A stretch of 64,000 bases of DNA from an uncultured Bacteroidales bacterium (GCA_946405435.1 CAMJHF010000002.1:140847-204846), one strand, 5' to 3'. Counted from the first letter of the stretch, positions 26,374 to 36,220 are shown. A program made the numbers and translations. The notes: generated by a model not told the origin, from the letters alone.

Positions 26374-27248
26374 AAGGAATAGTTTTGGCCGGCGGTTCCG
26401 GCACCCGTCTCTATCCCATTACGAAAGGCGTCAGCAAGCAGCTTCTGCCGATTTATGACAAACCCATGGTCTACTATCCCGTGAGCGTGCTCATGCTTGC
26501 CGGGATTAGGGATATACTGATTATCTCCACGCCCCAGGACCTTCCGGGCTTCCGGCGTCTTCTGGGTGACGGTTCCGATTTCGGTGTACGGTTCGAGTAT
26601 GCGGAGCAGCCGTCTCCGGACGGTCTGGCACAGGCCTTCATCATAGGACGGGATTTCATCGGGGACGACTCAGCCTGCCTTGTACTTGGCGACAACATTT
26701 TCTACGGTGATGCTTTTACCCCCAAACTCAAAGAGGCCGTACGCACCGCGGAAGAGGATGGCATGGCTACGGTTTTCGGATATTGGGTCAAGGACCCGGA
26801 GCGCTACGGCGTGGCCGAGTTTGACGCTCAAGGGAACTGCCTGAGCATCGAGGAGAAGCCTGCCAAACCCAAGTCCAATTACGCCGTGGTCGGCCTGTAT
26901 TTCTATCCCAACAAGGTGGTGGATGTAGCCGCCCACATTAAGCCTTCGGCTCGCGGAGAGCTTGAGATCACCACCGTCAATCAGGAGTTTCTTGCCGCCG
27001 GCGAGCTCAAGGTGCAGACTCTCGGCCGGGGTTTTGCCTGGCTGGACACAGGTACATTCGACTCCCTGAGCGACGCCAGCACCTTTGTGGAGGTCATTGA
27101 GAAACGCCAGGGCCTTAAAATCGCCTGTCTTGAGGACATCGCATACCGCAAGGGCTGGATCTCTGCGGAGCGGCTCCGTGAAATAGCGGCCCCGATGGCC
27201 AAGAATCAGTATGGACAGTATCTTTTGAAACTTATCGAGGAAAAATGA
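26370..27248 (+). CDS. rfbA: glucose-1-phosphate thymidylyltransferase
   Basis: RfbA makes dTDP-glucose from dTTP and glucose-1-phosphate, the first step to dTDP-rhamnose. Marks in the about 292 residues: [71 protein letters not shown] and [10 protein letters not shown]. The start is the ATG overlapping the rfbD stop; earlier starts add non-conserved residues. Confidence 0.95.
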   Translation: MKGIVLAGGSGTRLYPITKGVSKQLLPIYDKPMVYYPVSVLMLAGIRDILIISTPQDLPGFRRLLGDGSDFGVRFEYAEQPSPDGLAQAFIIGRDFIGDDSACLVLGDNIFYGDAFTPKLKEAVRTAEEDGMATVFGYWVKDPERYGVAEFDAQGNCLSIEEKPAKPKSNYAVVGLYFYPNKVVDVAAHIKPSARGELEITTVNQEFLAAGELKVQTLGRGFAWLDTGTFDSLSDASTFVEVIEKRQGLKIACLEDIAYRKGWISAERLREIAAPMAKNQYGQYLLKLIEEK

Positions 27249-28381
27249 AACGCAGCATCATCATCACCGGCGGCGCCGGATTCATAGGCAACCATGTGGT
27301 GCGCCTGTTCGTAAACAAATATCCAGAGTACCGCATCATCTGTGTCGACTCGCTGACCTACGCCGGCAACCTTGCCAATCTCAAGGATTTGGAGGATAAG
27401 CCCAATTACCGTTTCGTCAAACTCGACATCTGCGATTTCGACTCCCTGTGCGCCCTGATGGCGGCCGAAAAAGTGGATGGAATCATCCACCTTGCCGCAG
27501 AAAGCCATGTTGACCGCAGCATAAAGGACCCGTTCACCTTTGCAAAGACCAATGTGCTTGGAACGCTCAGCCTGCTGCAGGCTGCCCGCCTTTACTGGGA
27601 AAGTCTGCCCGAGAAGTATGAGGGCAAGCGTTTCTACCATATTTCCACCGACGAGGTCTACGGTGCACTCGAGATGACAAGGCCCGATGGAATCGAGCCT
27701 CCGTTCACAACCAAAGCCAGCTCCGGCAGTCATCATCTTGCATACGGCGAGAGATTCTTCACCGAGGACACGAAGTACCAGCCCCACAGCCCGTACAGCG
27801 CCGCCAAGGCTAGCAGCGACCACTTCGTGCGTGCCTTCCACGACACCTACGGCATGCCGACGATTGTGACCAACTGCTCCAACAACTACGGCCCCTATCA
27901 ATTCCCCGAGAAGCTCATCCCGTTGTTCATCAACAATATACGAAACAGGAAGCCTCTTCCCGTATACGGCAGGGGAGAGAATGTGCGCGACTGGCTTTAT
28001 GTAGAAGATCACGCCCGCGCCATCGACCTTATATTCCACAAGGGAAAACCCGCCGAGACTTATAACATAGGCGGATTCAACGAGTGGAAGAACATCGACG
28101 TGATCAAGCTGCTCATCCATACCGTCGACAGGTTGCTGGGCCGTCCCGAAGGTGCGGACATGGACCTCATAACCTATGTTACCGACCGCGCGGGACACGA
28201 TCTCCGTTATGCCATCGACAGCCGGAAACTACAGCGTGAGCTGGGCTGGGAGCCGAGCCTGCAGTTCGAGGAAGGCATAGAGAAAACAGTCCGCTGGTAT
28301 CTTGACAACCAGGACTGGATGGACAATGTCACCTCAGGAGACTATCAGCGCTACTACGAGCAGATGTACTCGGGGCGCTAG
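27245..28381 (+). CDS. rfbB: dTDP-glucose 4,6-dehydratase
   Basis: RfbB converts dTDP-glucose to dTDP-4-keto-6-deoxyglucose. The 378 residues show [45 protein letters not shown] (catalytic Tyr/Lys) and [15 protein letters not shown]. It overlaps rfbA by ATGA and the convergent ROK gene by 4 bases. The epimerase rfbC, needed between RfbB and RfbD, is not in this block. Confidence 0.95.
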   Translation: MKRSIIITGGAGFIGNHVVRLFVNKYPEYRIICVDSLTYAGNLANLKDLEDKPNYRFVKLDICDFDSLCALMAAEKVDGIIHLAAESHVDRSIKDPFTFAKTNVLGTLSLLQAARLYWESLPEKYEGKRFYHISTDEVYGALEMTRPDGIEPPFTTKASSGSHHLAYGERFFTEDTKYQPHSPYSAAKASSDHFVRAFHDTYGMPTIVTNCSNNYGPYQFPEKLIPLFINNIRNRKPLPVYGRGENVRDWLYVEDHARAIDLIFHKGKPAETYNIGGFNEWKNIDVIKLLIHTVDRLLGRPEGADMDLITYVTDRAGHDLRYAIDSRKLQRELGWEPSLQFEEGIEKTVRWYLDNQDWMDNVTSGDYQRYYEQMYSGR

Positions 28382-29577
28382 ATTCCGAGAAGCTTTTTCC
28401 TGGCAAGCAGACAGTTGCCAAGCACTATGGCTTTCCTCCCCAGGGTGGAAAGCCTTATTTTTGTATCTGCCGCCACACGGTCCATCGAAAGCTTGTTGAC
28501 CGCGGTGCGGATGGGCAGGATGAGGTGTTCCTTTCCTACGATGAGACGGCCGCCTATGATGACGAGCCCCGGATTGAACATGTTGATGATGCCGGAAATG
28601 CCGCGTCCGAGGGTATCTCCGATTTCGCCTATGCATTCTATGGCCAGGACGTCGCCGTCGCTTACGGCCTTGAGGATTTCGGACAGTTCCAGATTGCCCC
28701 TTTCCTTGTATATCCTGGACAGGGAGGAGCGCCTGCCGGCCTTCAGTTTGTCGATTATTATCCGGTGGAGGGCGGAGCCTGAGGCGCCTGTTTCCAGGCA
28801 TCCTATCTTGCCGCAGCGGCACATGATGTTGTTGTCCAGCAGGGGGAAGTGGCCTATTTCGCCTGAGAATCCAGATTTGCCGTAATACAGATGTCCGTCG
28901 AGTATCATGCCCATTCCGAGTCCCCAGCTGAGGTTGATGGCGATCATGTCCTTGTCGGCGTTCTTGCCGAGATTCATGTACTCTCCGTAGGTGAGGGCGC
29001 GGGAGTCGTTTTCGATGCTGACGGGCACATTGAGTTCCCTCTGGAACAGGTCCTTGAGGGGCAGGTCGTCGCTTACGAAGTAGGTGAGAGAGTAGCCCTG
29101 CTCCGGGTTCACGCGTCCGGAAAGGCTCACTCCGGCCGCCAGGACCTTGATCCAGGGGATGCCGTTGGCTACGACGTTGTCCTTGACCATGCGGCACATG
29201 TCTCGGAAAGACTCCGAGTTGGATTCAAGCACGAACTCGATGTCCTCGATGTATTTGAGCATGTTGCCCTTGAAGTCCGTGATGGCGATGTGGAAATGGT
29301 GCCGCGCCACGTCGATGCCCACGAAATAACCGGCGCTGGGGTTAAGCCCGTAGATGCTTGGCCTGCGCCCCCCTGAAGTTCCCATTTTGCCAACGTCAAG
29401 GATAAATCCTTCCTCGATAAGTTCAGAAATGAGCTTGGTGACAGTGGGAACGCTGATTCCGAGAGTTTTGCTGAAGTAGGAAATACTTGAGTCTTCGTGT
29501 GTTATACAAAGGCGGAGTATGTCCCGTTTGGCCTCGGAACTCTTGCTGGAACTATCATTGAGGAAAGTATTGGTCAT
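28378..29577 (-). CDS. ROK family transcriptional regulator
   Basis: A 399-residue ROK protein. Residues about 20 to 75 form a winged helix-turn-helix (SYFSKTLGISVPTVTKLI, SELIEEGFI), which marks it as a NagC/XylR-type regulator more than a simple kinase. The sugar-kinase fold follows, with DVARHHFHIAITD, ENDSRALTYGEY, the GEIGHFPL segment and the zinc motif CRCGKIGCLE. It probably senses a sugar or sugar phosphate. It is transcribed divergently from the sensor-like gene at 29651 and converges on rfbB, so control of either neighbour is possible but not shown. Confidence 0.9.
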   Translation of the reverse strand: MTNTFLNDSSSKSSEAKRDILRLCITHEDSSISYFSKTLGISVPTVTKLISELIEEGFILDVGKMGTSGGRRPSIYGLNPSAGYFVGIDVARHHFHIAITDFKGNMLKYIEDIEFVLESNSESFRDMCRMVKDNVVANGIPWIKVLAAGVSLSGRVNPEQGYSLTYFVSDDLPLKDLFQRELNVPVSIENDSRALTYGEYMNLGKNADKDMIAINLSWGLGMGMILDGHLYYGKSGFSGEIGHFPLLDNNIMCRCGKIGCLETGASGSALHRIIIDKLKAGRRSSLSRIYKERGNLELSEILKAVSDGDVLAIECIGEIGDTLGRGISGIINMFNPGLVIIGGRLIVGKEHLILPIRTAVNKLSMDRVAADTKIRLSTLGRKAIVLGNCLLARKKLLGI

Positions 29578-29596
29578 CGTGTAGCGAGTAGTTTTG

Positions 29597-29604
29597 CAAA
29601 AATA
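29597..29604 (-). promoter_or_regulatory. -7 promoter box for the ROK gene
   Basis: TATTTTTG on the minus strand, 19 bases before the ATG at 29577. Confidence 0.65.
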
Positions 29605-29617
29605 ATCAATTAATTCC

Positions 29618-29625
29618 TATATTTG
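29618..29625 (+). promoter_or_regulatory. -7 promoter box for the sensor-like gene and trkH
   Basis: TATATTTG, 25 bases before the ATG at 29651. It is divergent from the ROK box, with 13 bases between them. Confidence 0.65.
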
Positions 29626-29650
29626 TGCAGATTTTGTAAAAAAATTTAAA

Positions 29651-30469
29651 ATGAAGTTGTCGATAAAGGCGAAATTAACAATAAGTTTGTGCGCCATAGC
29701 GGTGATACTTTTGATTTCGGAGGTCATCTCTGTGTTGGAATACGCAAAAATGAGCAATTACGTTTCCAGCTTGATTGCCGACGATATCAGCAGTCTCAAC
29801 ACGGCCCACAAACTGGCCGATATCAGCAACAAGTACAACCTGGATATACTTGCCGTCATCGGAGACGATTCTGCGGCGGAAGTGCCCGAATTTGACCAGG
29901 AGTATTTCCTGTCTCACTGCGACAGTCTCCGCACGTCCATGGAGTCCAACGTTATCCAGCCCCTGACAGACTCTGTAGTTTATGCGTGCTCGGCATATGT
30001 GCTGACGTCGCTGGAACTGCAGAATGTCCTGGATTCCTACTTCATAGACTCCCGCAGCTGGTATTTCAACCGCCTGCAGCCCAGTTTCGCACAGCTTTCT
30101 TCCGATATCGACGCCCTCGAAAAGGCCATCTACAACGACCTCGAGAAGAATTCAAAGACATTCGAACGGGGCTTTTACAGGAGTATCATCCCGGGAATCG
30201 TGGCCGTGGCCGTGGGACTGATGCTTGTTCTGATGCTGCTGCTTTTCGTCCTGTCCTATTATGTCAAGCCTCTGGGCAAGATGCTCGAAGGCCTGGACGG
30301 CTACAGGTCATACAACAAAAAATACACTTATACCTTCGAGGGGGATGATGAATTGCGAAAGCTGAACGACGGCATTTCGGAAGTCGTATCCGAGAATATG
30401 CAGCTTCGCAAGCGCCTCAAGGAGTTGAAGTCCAAGATGCAGGATGAATTGGAAGGGAATCAGCCGTAA
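29651..30469 (+). CDS. membrane sensor-like protein without output domain
   Basis: A 272-residue protein built like the input half of a chemoreceptor or histidine kinase: N-terminal helix (LTISLCAIAVILLISEVISVL), a mostly helical periplasmic region of about 140 residues (four-helix-bundle type), a second helix (IVAVAVGLMLVLMLLLFVL), then VKPLGKMLEGLDGYR like a HAMP segment and a C-terminal coiled coil. No kinase, cyclase or methyl-accepting domain follows. Its end overlaps trkH by 26 bases, so it may be an accessory or regulatory subunit for potassium uptake. That link is inference from position only. Confidence 0.6.
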   Translation: MKLSIKAKLTISLCAIAVILLISEVISVLEYAKMSNYVSSLIADDISSLNTAHKLADISNKYNLDILAVIGDDSAAEVPEFDQEYFLSHCDSLRTSMESNVIQPLTDSVVYACSAYVLTSLELQNVLDSYFIDSRSWYFNRLQPSFAQLSSDIDALEKAIYNDLEKNSKTFERGFYRSIIPGIVAVAVGLMLVLMLLLFVLSYYVKPLGKMLEGLDGYRSYNKKYTYTFEGDDELRKLNDGISEVVSENMQLRKRLKELKSKMQDELEGNQP

Positions 30470-31898
30470 CGTCGGGCTCGCCCTTCTGGTGAGCTCGCTT
30501 TTCATGTTCCTTTCGGTACTGGTATCGGTGCTGAACGGCAATGACAGTGCCCTCGCGGCGCTGATCATCAGCTTTACCATTACGTTCATAGTCGGTATTT
30601 TCCCCTTCATCTTTGTCCATACCACGCAGTCCATAACCCTCAAGGAAGGCTACGTCACCATAACTCTGGCGTGGCTGCTCTCGTTTGTGTTCGGCATGCT
30701 GCCATACGCCCTATGGGGCGGGCCTTTCACGGTCATGAACTCATGGTTCGAGAGCGTGTCCGGCTTCACCACCACGGGGTCCAGCATCCTGGACAACGTG
30801 GAGGCCCTTCCGCGCAGCCTTCTGTTCTGGAGGTCCAGTACGCATTTTATCGGCGGTCTGGGAGTAGTGGTGTTCCTGCTACTCATCATACCCGATTCCA
30901 GCCCGGTGAAGCTGCGCCTTGTCAACATGGAACTCGGCAGCCTGTCCCGTGGAGCCTATTCTGCGCGCACAAACCGCATCGTGTATATTTTTGCTTATGT
31001 GTATCTGGGTATCTTCGATTTGGCCCTTGTCCTGTATCTGCTTGCGGGAATGCCTCTTTTCGATGCCCTGTGCCATGCGATGAGCGTTACGGCGACAGGC
31101 GGATTCAGCACCAGGAACGCTTCCATAGGTGCTTTCAATTCCCGCTGGATCGAGGGAGCCACGATGCTGTGCATGTACCTCTCGTCGCTGCATTATGGTC
31201 TGCTTTACCTGACCATAGTCAAGCGTTCCCTCAAGCCGCTCAACAATCCTGTAGTCAAGTACTACACGGCCTCGATCCTGATACTTGCCCTTTTCCTTGG
31301 CATCGGGCTCAAGGCCTATGGCTATTACGACTCATGGGGAGATTCCCTCTGGAATGGACTGTTCGAGACAATGTGCATTTCCACCACCACGGGATTCGCC
31401 ACGCTCGACAACAGCACCTGGCCCGGACTCCTGTGCGCCATCATTTTGCTGCCGGCGGCGGTGTGTGCCTGTGCCGGGTCCACCTCGGGCGGTCTCAAGA
31501 TAGACCGCATGTTGCTGACATTCAAAACTATAGGCCGCCATATAGGACGCATTCTCCATCCCTCTTCGGTCAATGAGGTGAAGTTCGGAGGACGTGTGCT
31601 CAGAGATGAGGACGTATCTCCGCATCTCCTGTACATTGTGATGTACGCGATTCTGCTTTCTCTGTCTATCCTGCTGACGCTGTGGGCCGGAATCGACTGG
31701 CAGAACGCCCTGGGCGCCTCCATCACCAGCCTGAGCAACGTAGGTCCGGCGCTCGGAGACATGGGGTCGCTCGGCACCTTTTCCGGTGCATCCGATGCGG
31801 CCAAGGCAGTGTTCACCATGGATATGTTTCTTGGCCGAATAGAGATATACCCGGTGCTGGCAGTAGTGGCTATGATCTTTGACAAGCGCAACCGCTGA
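30444..31898 (+). CDS. trkH: TrkH-type potassium uptake channel subunit
   Basis: A 484-residue integral membrane protein of the Trk/Ktr potassium transporter family. The four pore-loop filter segments are visible: GFTTTGSSIL, SVTATGGFST, CISTTTGFAT and LSNVGPALGDMG. Membrane helices surround each. The cytosolic NAD-binding partner TrkA/KtrA is not in the window. The gene starts within the end of the sensor-like gene and its stop overlaps the next ATG by one base. Confidence 0.93.
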   Translation: MNWKGISRNVGLALLVSSLFMFLSVLVSVLNGNDSALAALIISFTITFIVGIFPFIFVHTTQSITLKEGYVTITLAWLLSFVFGMLPYALWGGPFTVMNSWFESVSGFTTTGSSILDNVEALPRSLLFWRSSTHFIGGLGVVVFLLLIIPDSSPVKLRLVNMELGSLSRGAYSARTNRIVYIFAYVYLGIFDLALVLYLLAGMPLFDALCHAMSVTATGGFSTRNASIGAFNSRWIEGATMLCMYLSSLHYGLLYLTIVKRSLKPLNNPVVKYYTASILILALFLGIGLKAYGYYDSWGDSLWNGLFETMCISTTTGFATLDNSTWPGLLCAIILLPAAVCACAGSTSGGLKIDRMLLTFKTIGRHIGRILHPSSVNEVKFGGRVLRDEDVSPHLLYIVMYAILLSLSILLTLWAGIDWQNALGASITSLSNVGPALGDMGSLGTFSGASDAAKAVFTMDMFLGRIEIYPVLAVVAMIFDKRNR

Positions 31899-33325
31899 TG
31901 GATTCCGGGAAACTGTACGAAGGATTTCTCAAGAGTCTCCCATACGAGGCCACAGCATGCCAGGATGCGCTTTTCCGTAAACTCGCTGATTTTCTGTGCT
32001 CCGACGATGGCGATATCTTCGTCATCAATGGATATGCAGGCACCGGCAAGACGACGGCACTCTCCGCTGTGATTTCCAGCCTTCGGAAACTCGGAATAAA
32101 ATCCATACTTCTTGCTCCCACCGGAAGGGCCGCCAAGGTGCTGTCGATAATGTCGGGCCGGCCTGCCAGTACGGTGCACAAGCATATCTACCGCCAAAAA
32201 TCCGTCGGCAGCGATGGTTACGGCCAGTTTTCGCTGGCTCCCAACAAGGCGGTCCATACTCTTTTCGTGGTTGACGAAGTGTCGCTCATCGGGGTAGACA
32301 ATTCCCAGCAGCAGACCAGCCTTTTCGGCTCCGGCAACCTGCTGTCGGACCTCGTCGATTTCGTGCGTTCCGGTAATGACTGCCGCCTCATCCTGCTTGG
32401 CGACGCCGCCCAGTTGCCGCCAGTCGGCCTTGAAGCCTCGCCTGCGCTTGTCCCGGAATTCATGGATTCTTTCGGCGGGGTGCAATCGGCTGTACTGCGG
32501 ACCGTGGTGCGCCAGGCTGCCGGGTCTGCCGTGCTTCGCAATGCTACGCTTTTGCGGCATATGATAGAGGATGCGTCTCCCGACGACTGCTTCGACTCGC
32601 TGGGACTCGAGGCCTGTGAGGGCGGGGAAGTGGAACGCATATCGGGAGGACAGCTCCTTGAGGCGCTTTCAGATGCGTACGACAAATACGGATACGACGA
32701 TACGATAGTGCTGTGCCGCTCCAACAAAAGGGCCATACGCTACAACCTGGGCATCCGATCCCAGGTGCTCTACAAGGATGAGGAGCTGGCTCGCGGAGAC
32801 AAGTTCATGATAGTCAAGAACTGCTATCAGTTTGTCCAGGACGTGGAAGAAATAGACTATATCGCAAACGGCGATGTGGCCGTTCTTCGCAAGATTTGGA
32901 ATTACGAGGACCGTTACGGGCTGAGGTTCGCCGACGCTATACTCTCGTTCCCGGATTATGACGATGCGGAAGTGCAGGCAAAGGTGTGCCTGGACACTCT
33001 CCGCAGCGAGTCGGCTTCGCTGACTTCGGAACAGCAGAACTCCCTGTATGCCGGCGTCAGCGCCGATTATGCCGACCGCGGCAGCAAAAAACGCATCTGG
33101 GAAGCGGTGCGCGAAGACCCCTATTTCAATGCCCTCCAACTCAAGTATGCCGACGCCATCACATGCCACAAGGCGCAGGGCGGGCAGTGGAGCTGTGTGT
33201 TCATAGACAATCCCTTTTGGCAGGATTTTCAATCCGTTGAGGATCTGAAGTGGCTCTATACTGCCATGACCAGGGCTGTAGAAAAAGTGTATCTCGTCAA
33301 TTTCAAGGACTCATTTTTCCTATGA
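31898..33325 (+). CDS. RecD-like superfamily 1B ATP-dependent helicase
   Basis: A 475-residue helicase of the RecD/Pif1-like type. Motifs: I INGYAGTGKTT, Ia-like LLAPTGRAAKVL, II VVDEVSLIG, III LLGDAAQLPPVG, V/VI near the end with CHKAQGGQWSCVFID and LYTAMTRAVEKVYLV (UvrD_C_2-like). It lacks the long N-terminal region of RecD2. It probably acts in DNA repair or replication restart. It is one-base coupled to trkH and overlaps the methyltransferase gene by ATGA, but nothing links these functions. Confidence 0.88.
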   Translation: MDSGKLYEGFLKSLPYEATACQDALFRKLADFLCSDDGDIFVINGYAGTGKTTALSAVISSLRKLGIKSILLAPTGRAAKVLSIMSGRPASTVHKHIYRQKSVGSDGYGQFSLAPNKAVHTLFVVDEVSLIGVDNSQQQTSLFGSGNLLSDLVDFVRSGNDCRLILLGDAAQLPPVGLEASPALVPEFMDSFGGVQSAVLRTVVRQAAGSAVLRNATLLRHMIEDASPDDCFDSLGLEACEGGEVERISGGQLLEALSDAYDKYGYDDTIVLCRSNKRAIRYNLGIRSQVLYKDEELARGDKFMIVKNCYQFVQDVEEIDYIANGDVAVLRKIWNYEDRYGLRFADAILSFPDYDDAEVQAKVCLDTLRSESASLTSEQQNSLYAGVSADYADRGSKKRIWEAVREDPYFNALQLKYADAITCHKAQGGQWSCVFIDNPFWQDFQSVEDLKWLYTAMTRAVEKVYLVNFKDSFFL

Positions 33326-34383
33326 ACGGAGGATTTGCAGATCAGCTGAGGGAACTTGAACAGAAAAGACGCAGCAAACTCGCATCCAAGCTGCCGTCCT
33401 GGGCGGAGTATGATATCGAGGTACCTGATTCGCTTAATTTTCAGCAGTGCTCGTCTGAAGTTACCGCCCGCTACAAGGCTTCACTGGCCGGAGAAGGCCT
33501 TAGGGTGGCGGACCTCACCGGCGGGCTCGGGGCGGATGCCTGGGCATTTTCTCTATGCTCGCAGGCCGTGTGGTACAACGAGCGCAATCCGGCCCTGTGC
33601 GCCTGCGTGGAGCGTAACTTTGCTTCCATGGGAATTAAGAACATCGCGTTCAACAATTTCGAAATCAGCCCGGAAGCAACTGACTGGAAGCAGGCGCTGA
33701 AAGGATTCGCTCCGGACCTGATATATCTTGACCCCGCCCGCCGGGACGCTTCGGGAAAGAAGATCTTCCTTCTTGAGGAGTGTTCGCCGGATGTGCTTTC
33801 ACTTATGCCCTTGCTGCTGGAGATGGCTCCGCAAGTGATGGTCAAGGTGTCGCCCATGGCCGACCTTACCATGCTCCGGCGGCGCCTGGAAGGCGTTTTG
33901 TCGGCCCTTCATGTGGTGGGTGCGGAGGGAGAGTGCAAGGAAATCCTGTGCCTCTGCTCAAAGCGCCCCTCAGGGGAGCCCCGGGTGATCCTTTACGAAA
34001 ACGGACACTCTTTTTCGGGAACTTATGGCCCGGAAGAGGCCCCTGGAAAAGAAAAGCTATTTTTCTTGCCGTCTGCGGCACTCACAAAGTCGGGTCTCGG
34101 TCCCGAGATCAGCACGCGGGTTTTCGACGAAGAGCTTGCACACTTCGGAAAGTTCTTCCGCATCGTCGAGGATATTCCGTTCAGTTCATCGGCTATAAAG
34201 ACCCTTGGGCGTCGCTATCCGCAGGCGGAGGTCACCGCCAGGGGAGTCAGGGTGTCTTCGGACGAACTGCGCCGCCGTATGGGACTAAGGCCAGGCGGAC
34301 AGATACACATCTTCGCCTGCACCATAGGCTCGGAACGCCGCCTTGTCGTGTGCAGCAGCCTTACGGCGCCAGCAGGTGCTTAG
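33322..34383 (+). CDS. class I SAM-dependent methyltransferase with THUMP-like domain
   Basis: A 353-residue protein. SAM-binding motif I is VADLTGGLGADAWAFS, and motif IV reads LIYLDPARRD, a DPAR variant found in a Bacteroidota family with a C-terminal THUMP-like domain. I assign that domain to about 270 to 350 (SSDELRRRMGLRPGGQIHIF). RNA is the likely substrate, but which base is unknown. The ATG overlapping the helicase stop gives the best start. The 3' end overlaps the S9 peptidase gene by 23 bases. Confidence 0.8.
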   Translation: MNGGFADQLRELEQKRRSKLASKLPSWAEYDIEVPDSLNFQQCSSEVTARYKASLAGEGLRVADLTGGLGADAWAFSLCSQAVWYNERNPALCACVERNFASMGIKNIAFNNFEISPEATDWKQALKGFAPDLIYLDPARRDASGKKIFLLEECSPDVLSLMPLLLEMAPQVMVKVSPMADLTMLRRRLEGVLSALHVVGAEGECKEILCLCSKRPSGEPRVILYENGHSFSGTYGPEEAPGKEKLFFLPSAALTKSGLGPEISTRVFDEELAHFGKFFRIVEDIPFSSSAIKTLGRRYPQAEVTARGVRVSSDELRRRMGLRPGGQIHIFACTIGSERRLVVCSSLTAPAGA

Positions 34384-36184
34384 TCCAGAACAGGTGGTCT
34401 GAGGCCAGGTCGTGGGCGTGCTGGTATCCGCGGTAGCCGTGCATTCCGTCCGGATATATCATCAGTTCGAACTGGATGCCTGCCTTCTGCAGGGCGTCGA
34501 CCAGCTGCAGCGTATTCTGGAAGTGGACGTTGTCATCTCCGGTGCCGTGGGTAAGCTTCAGGGCAGGAATGCCGTTGTGAAGGCCTGTGGTCTTGCGTAT
34601 GGCGCAATTTCCTACCCATGTCAGCACGCTGGCCTCGGCATAACCGTCCGGATTTGCAGCGGGGGTGTCCATGAAACGTTCGGTGTAGTGGGAGTCATAG
34701 AGTTTCCAGTCGTACACGCCGCCGCCGGCAATCCCGCAGCAGAAGTACTGGGGGTAGCGCAGGACGAGCATCGAAGTGGTGGTGCCTCCGAACGAGAAGC
34801 CTTCGACTCCTATCCTTCCGCCGTCGACGTAGGGGAGCGACTGGAGACACTTGGCCCAGGCGATGTAGTCATCAAGCTCGGGCACCGTCATCCTGCCGAA
34901 TGCCTCGTCCATGCCTTTCCGTCCGTTTTCGCCGGAGGACCTGGGGTCTACCACGATGTAGATTATGCCGTTCTCCCAGCACCAAGAATCGGAAGCGTCG
35001 CGGCTGTTCCAGTAGTCCCTGACATAGGGGGTTCCGGGGCCGCCGTACAGCTGCATGACCACGGGATACTTTTTGCCCGGATCGAAATCTTTGGGCAGCG
35101 ACATGAGCCCGTACAGGTCGAATCCGTTGTTGTCAATTTGTACGATTTGCGGGTAAGGACGCTCTTCGGAACTCTCTTCAATGGGAGGGAAATCCTTGAC
35201 TTTCAATGCGCTGCCGCTGACTGTCGTCCACGGGCTGCGGGCGGTTGACACCATGGCCTCGAAATGCTTGCGGTCTGGTGATATCTTGGCCGTGGCGGTG
35301 TACAGCGCCGGGTCGGTCAGAGTGTAAATGCGGCCTTTCTTGTCCAGCCTGTAGAGCGTGGGGTGTATGCGGGAATCCCTTTTGGCGATGAACCATAAGT
35401 TGCCTTTTCGGGCATCATATTCCAGCAGCTGGATGTCCCAGTTGGGGCCGTCGGTAAGTCGCCTGAGGCTGCCGTCGTATCCGAGGAAATAGATCTGCTC
35501 CCAGCCTGTCTCGAAGTTTCGGGCCATCAGAAGTCCTTTCTCGGTGAACAGCATGCCCTCAATCCAGGTGACCCAAGTGGGGTAGCTTTCAGAGTAGACC
35601 TGGCGCCGGCTTCCGTCGCGGGCGCTTACCGCGAATACTTCCAGCAGGTTCTGGCGCCTCGGCATGCGGCTTACGAACAGTTCGTCCGATTCCGGGCCCC
35701 AGAATGGAGTTCCGAAATACTGGTCCGGATCTTCCTTGAAGTCGGCCCAGGTGATGCCGGATCCAATGTCTGCGATGCCGATGCGCACCGAAGGGTTCTC
35801 TTCGCCTGCCTTAGGGTAGCGGGTGAGGGAGAGTTTCCCGTCCTGTCCGAAGGGGGAGTAGATGGGAAACATCGGCACCCTGCTGTTGTCGAAGCGGTAG
35901 AAGGCGAGTTTGCGCGAGTCGGGACTCCACCAGAACGCACGGTACTTGGAGGGACGGCCGAAAATCTCTTCGTAATACACCCAGGAGGCGTATCCGTTGA
36001 GTACGAGCTCGCTGCCGTCAAAGGTCAGGCGGGTTTCTTCTCCGTCGGCTGTTTTTCTGACCCAGAGGTCATTTCCGCGGGTAAATGCCACCATCGAAGA
36101 ATCGGGCGAGGGGGTGACGTTGATGTCCTGTGCGTGCGCAACGGCGCATGCAAATAAAAATAATGCAGTCAGATAACGTTTCAT
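34361..36184 (-). CDS. S9 family peptidase (dipeptidyl peptidase IV-like)
   Basis: A 607-residue exported prolyl-type serine peptidase. The ATG at 36184 gives a signal peptide (MKRYLTALFLFACAVAHAQ); a GTG 6 bases upstream touches the -7 box and is rejected. A beta-propeller domain contains the DPP-IV glutamate motif YYEEIFGR. The alpha/beta-hydrolase domain shows the nucleophile GFSFGGTTT, the Asp in GTGDDNVHF and the His in GMHGYRG. At about 607 residues it is clearly shorter than the usual 700 or so, mainly in the N-terminal propeller. It probably removes dipeptides ending in Pro or Ala in the periplasm. Confidence 0.9.
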   Translation of the reverse strand: MKRYLTALFLFACAVAHAQDINVTPSPDSSMVAFTRGNDLWVRKTADGEETRLTFDGSELVLNGYASWVYYEEIFGRPSKYRAFWWSPDSRKLAFYRFDNSRVPMFPIYSPFGQDGKLSLTRYPKAGEENPSVRIGIADIGSGITWADFKEDPDQYFGTPFWGPESDELFVSRMPRRQNLLEVFAVSARDGSRRQVYSESYPTWVTWIEGMLFTEKGLLMARNFETGWEQIYFLGYDGSLRRLTDGPNWDIQLLEYDARKGNLWFIAKRDSRIHPTLYRLDKKGRIYTLTDPALYTATAKISPDRKHFEAMVSTARSPWTTVSGSALKVKDFPPIEESSEERPYPQIVQIDNNGFDLYGLMSLPKDFDPGKKYPVVMQLYGGPGTPYVRDYWNSRDASDSWCWENGIIYIVVDPRSSGENGRKGMDEAFGRMTVPELDDYIAWAKCLQSLPYVDGGRIGVEGFSFGGTTTSMLVLRYPQYFCCGIAGGGVYDWKLYDSHYTERFMDTPAANPDGYAEASVLTWVGNCAIRKTTGLHNGIPALKLTHGTGDDNVHFQNTLQLVDALQKAGIQFELMIYPDGMHGYRGYQHAHDLASDHLFWTKHLLAP

Positions 36185-36189
36185 CACCA

Positions 36190-36197
36190 CAAAAATA
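36190..36197 (-). promoter_or_regulatory. -7 promoter box for the S9 peptidase gene
   Basis: TATTTTTG on the minus strand, 5 bases before the ATG at 36184. Confidence 0.65.
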
Positions 36198-36220
36198 ACG
36201 ATATTCCGCCAAAAAATGAC

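Noticed and set aside
25507..28381. A possible rfbC hidden in the rfb block
   Set aside because: rfbD, rfbA and rfbB abut with 4-base overlaps, leaving no space, and no epimerase motif appears in other frames.
36185..36190. GTG two codons upstream as start of the S9 peptidase
   Set aside because: It overlaps the -7 promoter box, and the ATG at 36184 gives a standard signal peptide.
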